Source: Bacillota bacterium (GTDB taxonomy: Bacteria > Bacillota > Clostridia > Christensenellales > Aristaeellaceae). From it: a stretch of DNA of 5,700 bases. Positions 1 to 4,548 of the stretch are shown here, one piece after another. The stretch covers positions 1-5,700 of the forward strand of contig JAEVYX010000107.1 of NCBI GenBank assembly GCA_023392515.1, given 5' to 3'. The number at the start of each line of letters is the position of its first letter. Position 1 is the first letter of the stretch. The position numbers were made by a program, and so were the translations under genes. A model generated the notes under the pieces. That model worked only from the letters and a program-made list of their open reading frames with translations, had not been told where the DNA came from and made no database searches.

Positions 1-165
1 TTTGGGTAACATAGTAGCCCCCAGAAATAGGTTCCACGTTGTCAATCGTATAAGAGCTGCCGGTGACGGTTCCGGCGTTCCTTACAAAAGTGCCATTTGA
101 GGTATACAGTTTCAGCGTCGCACCGGAGGTGATTCCGGTCACCGCAATGCTTTCCACTTCGGCCG
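1..165 (-). repeat. Direct repeat copy B inside the surface-protein gene
   Basis: This segment matches 472-636 with a shift of exactly 471 bp. The first 25 bases are identical and most later changes are scattered single bases. It encodes the third module (from about residue 194), including EPISGGYYVTQ. The repeat is cut by the window edge, so more copies may lie to the left. Confidence 0.88.
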
Positions 166-748
166 CTGCAGTGGGGGCCGGAGGCTTCGCCGGAGCCTGC
201 ACCGTGACCAGGCTGGTGCCGGAGCTAACCACCCCGTTAATGGACTGCTGGGCATAGAAGCTGTCTCCGGCGCTCAAACCGCTGTAGCGGTAGGTGCCGC
301 CCATGTCCGCAGGGCTTTGGGATACGGGGGTGGCGTTTGCATAATACAAAGTAAACGAAGCGCCGGGATAGATGTTCCCCACATCCACATACCCAACCCC
401 GGCTGAAATGGAAGGCGTGCGCAGAATGGAATTCTCAAAATTGGAGTTGCTGCTTTCCACACCTTCAACCGTTTGGGTAACATAGTAGCCCCCAGATATA
501 GGTTCTACGTTGCTAAACGTATAGGAGCTGTCGGTGATGGCACCGGCATCCCTTACGAGAGCACTGACCGAGGTATACAGTTTCAGCGTTGCGCCGGATA
601 CAAACCCGGTAACCGTGATGCTTTCCACCCCGGCCGATATTGCTGGTGGCAATATCCCCGCATAGGCCGTAAGAACAGGCCCCGTCGCCAGCACAAGGAT
701 GAGCACCAGATACAAGGCCCCTATCTTTTTCATAAACAAGCGGTTCAT
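1..748 (-). CDS. Secreted/surface protein with Ig-like tandem modules, N-terminal part only (cut by left edge)
   Basis: The reading frame is open from the ATG at 748 to the window edge (249 codons plus one base), so the C-terminus and any anchor are unseen. A ribosome binding site GGAGG (756-760) sits 7 nt before the ATG. Residues 1-30 form a signal peptide: MNRLFMKK, a hydrophobic stretch at about 9-27, then an AYA|G cleavage site. The mature part holds beta-rich modules of about 60-75 residues: residues 41-103 (VTGFVSGATLKLYTS ... SGGYYVTQTVEGVES), 118-180 (GNIYPGASFTLYYAN ... DSFYAQQSINGVVSS) and 198 onward, which closely repeats the first. A Pro/Ala linker (183-197) precedes the third. 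The pattern G-A-x-L-x-L-Y ... Y-x-x-Q-x-x-x-G-V-x-S suggests Ig-like adhesin modules. The exact family is not recognised, and partner or ligand is unknown. The gene is transcribed away from yjdF. Confidence 0.88.
   Translation of the reverse strand, partial: MNRLFMKKIGALYLVLILVLATGPVLTAYAGILPPAISAGVESITVTGFVSGATLKLYTSVSALVRDAGAITDSSYTFSNVEPISGGYYVTQTVEGVESSNSNFENSILRTPSISAGVGYVDVGNIYPGASFTLYYANATPVSQSPADMGGTYRYSGLSAGDSFYAQQSINGVVSSGTSLVTVQAPAKPPAPTAAAEVESIAVTGITSGATLKLYTSNGTFVRNAGTVTGSSYTIDNVEPISGGYYVTQ
472..636 (-). repeat. Direct repeat copy A inside the surface-protein gene
   Basis: This is the partner of 1-165 and encodes residues about 38-92, the first Ig-like module. The 471-bp period equals 157 residues, so the repeated unit is a pair of modules rather than a single one. 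The frame is kept, which fits in-frame duplication of a surface-protein segment. Confidence 0.88.
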
Positions 749-819
749 TCCGTGTCCTCCCCATCATTTGGATCAGCCGCTTCCATGCGGCCCGTTACAT
801 GGTATATACACCGATATGC

Positions 820-899
820 GCAGGTTCAAACAGTTTTTTCACCTATTGCAGCCGCAAAGCCGCGCCTTCAAAGGGAAGATGCTCCCGACAGCAACCTGC
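820..899 (-). promoter_or_regulatory. Foldable leader element upstream of the surface-protein gene
   Basis: A perfect 7-bp closing stem joins GCAGGTT (820-826) and AACCTGC (893-899). Inside it are a GGGA/TCCC hairpin (873-876 with 883-886) and a GC-rich block (848-865). The element lies between the putative minus-strand promoter (934-962) and the surface-protein start (748), so it would sit in that mRNA's 5' leader, beginning about 30 nt after the start of transcription. Read on the plus strand it shares several short strings with c-di-GMP-I (GEMM) aptamers (CAAAC, CGCAAAGCC, GACAGC), but the strand is wrong for the nearest gene and the GAAA loop is missing. Its class is unknown. Confidence 0.35.
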
Positions 900-933
900 A
901 GAAATACCATTTTAACATAGTGCTGTATCTATC

Positions 934-962
934 ATTGTATCTGGCTTTCCATTTTTCGTCAA
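934..962 (-). promoter_or_regulatory. SigmaA-type promoter for the surface-protein gene
   Basis: On the minus strand the -35 box TTGACG (957-962) and the -10 box TACAAT (934-939) are separated by exactly 17 nt; each matches the consensus at 5 of 6 positions. Transcription would start near 927 and give a leader of about 180 nt containing the foldable element at 820-899. Confidence 0.6.
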
Positions 963-1018
963 TGGCTTCGCACAGCGGAACGGGTGCAGAGAAGCGGTTA
1001 CCCCCGCCTCCCTGGCTT

Positions 1019-1031
1019 ATGACAAAGTCAT
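1019..1031. promoter_or_regulatory. Small perfect palindrome between divergent promoters
   Basis: ATGAC-AAA-GTCAT is a perfect inverted repeat 12 bp upstream of the -35 box of the yjdF promoter and about 57 bp from the -35 of the divergent promoter. It could be an operator for a dimeric regulator. No family can be assigned, and a 10-base match of this kind can arise by chance. Confidence 0.25.
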
Positions 1032-1043
1032 CCCGCCGCCCTC

Positions 1044-1072
1044 TTTACGATCAGGCCGTTACAGCATATAAT
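1044..1072 (+). promoter_or_regulatory. SigmaA-type promoter for yjdF
   Basis: The -35 box TTTACG (1044-1049) and a consensus -10 box TATAAT (1067-1072) are separated by 17 nt. Transcription would begin near 1079, leaving a leader of about 128 nt that matches the extent of the structured region before yjdF. Confidence 0.65.
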
Positions 1073-1078
1073 CAAAGC

Positions 1079-1196
1079 GTTGGTTCGGGTCACAAAAACA
1101 CAGCCTGGTTGGTAGTCCAGGCGCAGTACAATCTGCCAGTAACCCTCCCTCCTGTGGGTCGTCCGGTGATCCAATAAAAGAGCCGACAACAGGAGG
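1079..1196 (+). promoter_or_regulatory. Candidate yjdF-motif riboswitch with ribosome-binding-site sequestering arm
   Basis: The leader of yjdF is full of complementary segments: a hairpin GCCTGG (1103-1108)/CCAGGC (1117-1122), a hairpin GCAG (1123-1126)/CTGC (1133-1136), a possible enclosing stem GGGT (1087-1090)/ACCC (1142-1145), and a small stem GGGTC (1156-1160)/GATCC (1168-1172). The last arm, CCTCCTGT (1148-1155), is perfectly complementary to ACAGGAGG (1189-1196), which contains the whole ribosome binding site. It is established that the yjdF riboswitch class sits almost exclusively before yjdF genes, binds varied azaaromatic compounds, and that some of these activate expression. The class call here rests on position and fold, not on a covariance-model match. 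Control would be at translation initiation, since no terminator lies in the leader. Confidence 0.72.
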
Positions 1197-1206
1197 TGTG
1201 TAGCGC

Positions 1207-1611
1207 ATGGGCGTTACACTTACGGTTTTCTTCGATGAGCCTTTCTACGCGGGCCTGTTTGAACAGGCTGAGGAAGGACGGCTGCGGGTTTCCAAGGTGG
1301 TATTTGGCGCTGAGCCAAGCGATCAACAGGTGTATGACTGGCTGCTTGCAAACTATTACAAGTTGCGTTTCTCTCCGCCGGTTCATGGCGTGAAGCAAAT
1401 TCAGCTTGCAGCGAATCCCAAGCGCAGGCAGCGTCAGGCAGCAAAAGCAGAGGCTGGCATCGGCACCAAAGCGCAAATGGCCATACAGCTTGCCCGGGAA
1501 GCTGCCAAGCAAGCCCGCAAGACCATCACGAAAGAGCAGCGGGAGCAGGAAGAAGAACGCAAGCTCCAGCTTCGCATCGAAAAGAAGAAGGCCAAGCATC
1601 GCGGGCATTAG
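1207..1611 (+). CDS. yjdF: YjdF family protein (DUF2992)
   Basis: The 134-residue product matches the YjdF family end to end. The N-terminal part has LTVFFDEPFYAGLFE (5-19) and VSKVVFGAEPSDQQVYDWLL (28-47), followed by NYYKLRFS (49-56). The C-terminal half is a highly charged, probably helical tail with NPKRRQRQAAK (70-80), GTKAQMAIQ (86-94) and the typical end KKKAKHRGH (126-134). Length is normal. The ATG follows AGGAGG (1191-1196) by 10 nt, and the only upstream in-frame codon that could start (GTG at 1198) is followed at once by a stop. The biochemical role of YjdF is not known; the family is tied to a riboswitch for azaaromatic-type compounds and is thought to help respond to such toxic or signalling molecules. 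The basic tail suggests nucleic-acid contact, but this is inference. Single-gene transcript: own promoter before, terminator after. Confidence 0.93.
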   Translation: MGVTLTVFFDEPFYAGLFEQAEEGRLRVSKVVFGAEPSDQQVYDWLLANYYKLRFSPPVHGVKQIQLAANPKRRQRQAAKAEAGIGTKAQMAIQLAREAAKQARKTITKEQREQEEERKLQLRIEKKKAKHRGH

Positions 1612-1615
1612 TGCC

Positions 1616-1643
1616 AAAGGCGTCCGTTATTCGGGCGCTTTTT
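1616..1643 (+). terminator. Intrinsic terminator of yjdF
   Basis: Five nucleotides after the yjdF stop, AAAGGCGTCCG (1616-1626) pairs with CGGGCGCTTTT (1632-1642) over 11 bp, including two G-U pairs, around a TTATT loop. The descending arm runs into a TTTTT tract (1639-1643). Confidence 0.75.
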
Positions 1644-1658
1644 ATGTGCCATAATGAA

Positions 1659-1687
1659 TTGACTTTTGTATAGGATTATGATATATC
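1659..1687 (+). promoter_or_regulatory. SigmaA-type promoter for the cotH-like gene
   Basis: The -35 box TTGACT (1659-1664) and the -10 box TATATC (1682-1687) are separated by 17 nt. The promoter lies directly behind the yjdF terminator and would give a leader of about 28 nt, so the kinase gene is likely transcribed separately from yjdF. Confidence 0.55.
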
Positions 1688-1721
1688 CTTGAAGGCCAAA
1701 AAACAGATTGGGAGAACCCTG

Positions 1722-3428
1722 ATGAAAGCAAAGCTCCTCTGCGCTTTTTCCCTGATGGCTTTCCTTTTATTATTAACTGCCGCGGGGCTGGCCGCGCCTT
1801 ATAAAAACCTGTATGTAACCCCTGCAGCCCAGGAGTGGTCGGAAAACCCTGCCCAGCGGGTAAATCTGTATACCACCGGCTCCGGCAAGCAGTACCTTTT
1901 CCTGCCCTCGGGGTGGGATGCGGGCAGCCTGCGCCTGTGGTTTGAAGGCTGCGAAGCCATCATGATCGGGGATGAAACCGTTTCATCCGGCGATATTACC
2001 CATAACCTTGCGCCGGGGGAAACGGTGTATTTTTCGCTGGGGAAAAGCAGGTACAAGGTGCAGGTATTGCAGGGCGAAAACACCGGCGCACTGTTTATCA
2101 ATACCGACTCCGGCAGCATGCACGCCATCCACCGGAACAAGAACCACCGAGAGTCCGGCGAGCTGGTGCTCGTCGATGAAAGCGGCGTCACCGGCTATTC
2201 CGGCCCGCTGTCTGAAATCAAGGGCCGGGGCAACGGCACCTTCGGCTTTGCGAAAAAGCCCTACCAGATCAAGCTGGATAAAGCCACAGACCTGATGGGC
2301 ATGGGCAAATCCAAAACCTGGATTCTCCTGGCCGATTATATGGATGTATCCCTCCTGCGAAACAAGGTTACCTTCGCCCTGGCCCAGGCGCTGAATTTGA
2401 ATTACACGTCCCAGTGCCGCACGGTGGACCTGTACCTGAACGGGGAGTATTACGGCGTATACCTCCTTTGCGAGAAGGTGCAGATCGGCTCCAGCCGCAT
2501 CCCCATCACCGACCTGGAAAAAGCCACCGAGGAGCTGAACGAAAGCGGGCTTGACACCTATCCCCCTTTTCACCTTTCGGAGGAAAAGGGGATTTCGGCA
2601 AAGGGGTTTGATATCGAAAACGACCCGGAGGACATCACCGGCGGATACGTCTTTGAACTGGAAAAAAGCCACCGCTACCGGGATATTGAGCAAAACGGCT
2701 TCAAAACATCCGCCGGCCAGCCGGTGGTCATCAAGTCCCCGGAGTTTGCCTCCCGGGGGCAGGTGCTGTATCTGGCTGACCTGGTGGACAGCTTTCAGCG
2801 GGCTATATCCCAGGAGAACGGGACTGACCCTGAAACCGGCCGCCACTATACCCAAATGGCAGACCTTCCCTCCCTTGTGTGCAAATACCTGGTGGAAGAG
2901 GTCAGCAAAAATTACGACTCCACCAAGTCCAGCCAGTTCTTTTACAAGGATTCGGACAAGGTCAATAGCCTGATCTACGCCGGCCCCGCCTGGGATTACG
3001 ACCTGGCCTACGGCAATTTTGCCGCGCCCTCCAACGCAAGAATGACCTTCCCCGACGGTCTTTACGCAGCCAAGGATTCCACTGCCAGCTACTACTGGTA
3101 CCCCAAGCTTTACCGGCAGGCCGATTTTTACGATATGGTTCTGGATACCTACATAGAAACCCTCCGCCCCGCTTTGTCTGTGCTGCTGGGTGAAGGGCGC
3201 AACAAAAAATTCCCGAACTTGAAGTCCATCCGGGAATACGAGGCGGAAATCGCCGCCTCCGCGAGGATGAACTTTACCCGCTGGCCAGCCTCCGGCATCA
3301 AATTCCGGTATAAGCCCTCCAGCAAAAGTTTCACCGACGCGGTGGATTATTTGGAGGATTTCATTTCGAAGCGCCGGGACTTTCTGGATGAAGCCTGGAT
3401 GGAGGAGTATACGGTGGCGGCAGAGTGA
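1722..3428 (+). CDS. Secreted CotH-family protein kinase
   Basis: The 568-residue product starts with a signal peptide (MKAKLLCAFS, hydrophobic to about 20, A-rich cleavage region near 20-25). Residues about 27-125 form a beta-rich N-terminal domain of unclear family. The CotH kinase domain follows: EIKGRGNGTFGFAKKPYQIK (165-184), TWILLADYMDVSLLRNKV (199-216), VDLYLNGEYYGVYLLCEK (235-252), NYD (397-399) and AWDYDLAYGN (423-432). The Asp residues in the last two motifs fit the catalytic and metal-binding positions of CotH, so the enzyme looks intact. CotH proteins are atypical kinases; in Bacillus they phosphorylate Ser-rich spore coat proteins, and secreted relatives occur widely. The substrate here is unknown. 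Start choice: ATG 1722 has GGGAG (1710-1714) 7 nt upstream, whereas the frame's TTG at 1689 has no ribosome binding site and overlaps the promoter region. No polyphosphate-polymerase (VTC) or DUF4956 neighbour, which often accompany CotH, is present. Confidence 0.92.
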   Translation: MKAKLLCAFSLMAFLLLLTAAGLAAPYKNLYVTPAAQEWSENPAQRVNLYTTGSGKQYLFLPSGWDAGSLRLWFEGCEAIMIGDETVSSGDITHNLAPGETVYFSLGKSRYKVQVLQGENTGALFINTDSGSMHAIHRNKNHRESGELVLVDESGVTGYSGPLSEIKGRGNGTFGFAKKPYQIKLDKATDLMGMGKSKTWILLADYMDVSLLRNKVTFALAQALNLNYTSQCRTVDLYLNGEYYGVYLLCEKVQIGSSRIPITDLEKATEELNESGLDTYPPFHLSEEKGISAKGFDIENDPEDITGGYVFELEKSHRYRDIEQNGFKTSAGQPVVIKSPEFASRGQVLYLADLVDSFQRAISQENGTDPETGRHYTQMADLPSLVCKYLVEEVSKNYDSTKSSQFFYKDSDKVNSLIYAGPAWDYDLAYGNFAAPSNARMTFPDGLYAAKDSTASYYWYPKLYRQADFYDMVLDTYIETLRPALSVLLGEGRNKKFPNLKSIREYEAEIAASARMNFTRWPASGIKFRYKPSSKSFTDAVDYLEDFISKRRDFLDEAWMEEYTVAAE

Positions 3429-3442
3429 GGCAGCATACGTCC

Positions 3443-3480
3443 GCTTTCAAGTCAAAATCAGGAAAGCAGGCATGTTTTAG
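3443..3480 (+). terminator. Weak possible terminator after the cotH-like gene
   Basis: GCTTTC (3443-3448) pairs with GAAAGC (3462-3467), followed 7 nt later by TTTT (3475-3478). The stem is short and the loop long. The 54 bp between the two convergent genes hold no better terminator for either strand, so the two transcripts may overlap at their ends. Confidence 0.25.
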
Positions 3481-3482
3481 CC

Positions 3483-4010
3483 TTATGCGTACTCCGAGAG
3501 AAGCACCCCCTCCTCAACCAAACGCATCACATCAGCAGATTGATTAGTTAACGCGCGCTTTACATATTGAAGGTAGACCAGCAGCGCTTGGATTTCTTCT
3601 CTGTACAAGGACAGATGAATGGAATTTCCCGATAATGTTCCATTCCACAAGTGAACTATCATTTCCAAATCAATATCTTCTATTTCATATCCTTCTCGTA
3701 CATATGTATAACGAGGGTCATTGCGTAAATCCTTCTTTGGTTTTAGAACAAATTCAAGATCAGGCTCCATGCATTCAAATGTTTTCGGTTCAGTCAGACG
3801 GTCATTCAGCAAACCGTCCAAGTCGTCGGACAAACAATCCACTTCGGAGGCAAGAAGAATTTCACCGCCAAACTCATAATGCATAAAGTGGTTCTCCATG
3901 CACGCTTCCACACAGCACCATACCGAATCCCAATCAGCGCTTGTTGTTTTCGCATAATCGGTAATTTTTAAATAAAAAGTCACACCATCCAAATTCAGCT
4001 TAAGCCGCAT
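3483..4010 (-). CDS. Small acidic protein, WapI-type immunity protein-like
   Basis: The product is 175 residues, acidic, with no signal peptide or membrane segment, so it is probably cytoplasmic. The N-terminus is a beta-rich stretch (MRLKLNLDGVTFYLKITDYA). It is followed by a region with Asp/Glu and Leu (about 58-73, CLSDDLDGLLNDRL), then EPDLEFVLKPKKDLR (82-96), YVREGYEIEDIDLEMIVHLW (103-122), and a C-terminal helix-rich end (HLSLYREEIQALLVYLQYV). This order recalls WapI-family immunity proteins, which neutralise contact-dependent toxins, but the resemblance is from memory of the family and is moderate. No toxin, Rhs/WapA repeat or secretion gene is adjacent, so if it is an immunity protein it is an orphan here. 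The ATG at 4010 is preceded by GGGAG (4017-4021) with 6 nt spacing. A hypothetical protein of other function remains possible. Confidence 0.88.
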   Translation of the reverse strand: MRLKLNLDGVTFYLKITDYAKTTSADWDSVWCCVEACMENHFMHYEFGGEILLASEVDCLSDDLDGLLNDRLTEPKTFECMEPDLEFVLKPKKDLRNDPRYTYVREGYEIEDIDLEMIVHLWNGTLSGNSIHLSLYREEIQALLVYLQYVKRALTNQSADVMRLVEEGVLLSEYA

Positions 4011-4219
4011 AACAATCTCCCTGTACTCAGCATGCCGTATGTACTCTTTTGTCCTATCTATTTAACAGTATACCATGCGCTTCCATTTGCAGCAAGAACA
4101 GCCCAGCCAGGAGGCATCCGCCTTTCACCCCGGCGCATTGTTTTACATAGACTGTTATGGGCAAGGAATCGGTGCCAATTGCCCTTATATGATGGCCAGA
4201 TTACGCGAGGTGAAAAAAA
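4011..4219. other. Intergenic stretch before the Cys/Trp-rich peptide
   Basis: This holds the leader and promoter of the minus-strand immunity-like gene (4011-4095). From 4096 to 4219 a plus-strand frame (ATG 4075 to stop 4272) reads FHPGALFYIDCYGQGIGANC in part, which looks protein-like, but it has no ribosome binding site, starts inside the opposite promoter and overlaps the peptide gene in another frame. No convincing plus-strand promoter was found; TATGAT at 4188-4193 is a -10-like box without a matching -35. Confidence 0.4.
4067..4095 (-). promoter_or_regulatory. Extended -10 promoter for the immunity-like gene
   Basis: On the minus strand a -35 box TTGCTG (4090-4095) and a -10 box TATACT (4067-4072) are separated by 17 nt, with TGG directly before the -10, giving an extended -10 motif. 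Transcription would start near 4060, about 50 nt before the ATG at 4010. Confidence 0.55.
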
Positions 4220-4360
4220 ATGAGCAATCAAGCATCGAATCAGTCATACTGTTGCCGGTGGATATGGGATAACAGACTGTGCCGATGGCGTTTCCTGTGC
4301 TGGGATGCGTGCCGCCGGTGCTGGTTTGACCCCTGTGCCAGGGAATACGAATATTGGTAA
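4220..4360 (+). CDS. 46-residue Cys/Trp/Arg-rich peptide, unknown function
   Basis: This short frame encodes a 46-residue peptide with 7 Cys (11, 12, 21, 27, 31, 34, 39), 6 Trp (14, 16, 23, 28, 35, 46) and 7 Arg. After a polar N-terminus (MSNQASNQSY) the core alternates Cys, Arg and Trp: CCRW (11-14), LCRW (20-23), FLCW (25-28), RRCW (32-35), DPC (37-39), ending in EYEYW. The start is fixed: an in-frame TGA lies at 4211-4213, and GAGG (4207-4210) precedes the ATG by 9 nt. A strong terminator (4380-4418) begins 19 nt after the stop and points the same way, which supports a real short transcript. No signal peptide or hydrophobic segment is seen. It could bind metal, be crosslinked by disulfides, or be a precursor peptide, but no maturation enzyme or transporter lies in this window. 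I do not recognise a family. Composition this skewed could still be a chance frame. Confidence 0.55.
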   Translation: MSNQASNQSYCCRWIWDNRLCRWRFLCWDACRRCWFDPCAREYEYW

Positions 4361-4379
4361 GTCGCTCATGACGTATTTG

Positions 4380-4418
4380 CCCCCTTCCTGCCGTTGTGCG
4401 GGAAGGGGGACATTTTTT
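4380..4418 (+). terminator. Strong intrinsic terminator after the Cys/Trp-rich peptide gene
   Basis: CCCCCTTCCTGC (4380-4391) pairs with GCGGGAAGGGGG (4398-4409) over 12 bp, one of them a G-U pair, with a 6-nt loop, followed by ACA and six T residues (4413-4418). There is no T tract on the other side, so it works for plus-strand transcripts. The only plus-strand gene candidates that could use it lie within 4075-4360. Confidence 0.85.
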
Positions 4419-4461
4419 GAAAGATGCTTTCCATTTTATTACCGCAGTACGGCTGCCAGCC

Positions 4462-4506
4462 AAGGGGCTGCCTCAAAGCGAGTGAATCACTTTGAGACAG
4501 CCCCTT
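4462..4506 (-). terminator. Long inverted repeat behind the LacI-family gene, probable terminator
   Basis: Two 17-nt arms (4462-4478 and 4490-4506) flank an 11-nt loop, 42 nt past the stop of the regulator gene. In minus-strand RNA every position pairs, with one G-U wobble; in plus-strand RNA the same site is an A-C mismatch, so the minus strand folds better. No T tract follows the stem, so it may act as a transcript-end stabiliser or as an attenuating structure. The arm sequence GGGGCTGTCTCAAAG also resembles the ends of some insertion sequences, so a tiny mobile-element remnant is an alternative. Confidence 0.5.
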
Positions 4507-4548
4507 CTATTGGCACTATCTTTGGCATCGTTTTCCGTTTGATACAGC

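Noticed and set aside
820..899. Firm call of a plus-strand c-di-GMP-I riboswitch
   Set aside because: Several short consensus strings occur in order, but the GAAA loop, the standard first stem and the GGUUNCC end are missing, and no plus-strand gene follows before the separate yjdF promoter. Kept only as a finding to test.
473..1177. Plus-strand open frame of 234 codons
   Set aside because: It overlaps the surface-protein gene, the divergent promoters and the riboswitch; its composition is not protein-like and it has no ribosome binding site. The opposite-strand frame has a signal peptide and repeats.
1689..1721. TTG start for the cotH-like gene
   Set aside because: It has no ribosome binding site and nearly coincides with the predicted start of transcription; ATG 1722 has GGGAG at the right distance and begins a clean signal peptide.
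1983..2855. Minus-strand open frame of 290 codons inside the cotH-like gene
   Set aside because: It lies wholly within the kinase domain coding strand, whose catalytic motifs are intact, and is a shadow frame favoured by codon bias.
4075..4272. Plus-strand frame of 65 codons before the Cys/Trp-rich peptide
   Set aside because: It has no ribosome binding site, its ATG sits inside the opposite-strand promoter, and its end overlaps the better supported peptide frame. Part of it looks protein-like, so a decayed gene remnant is not excluded.
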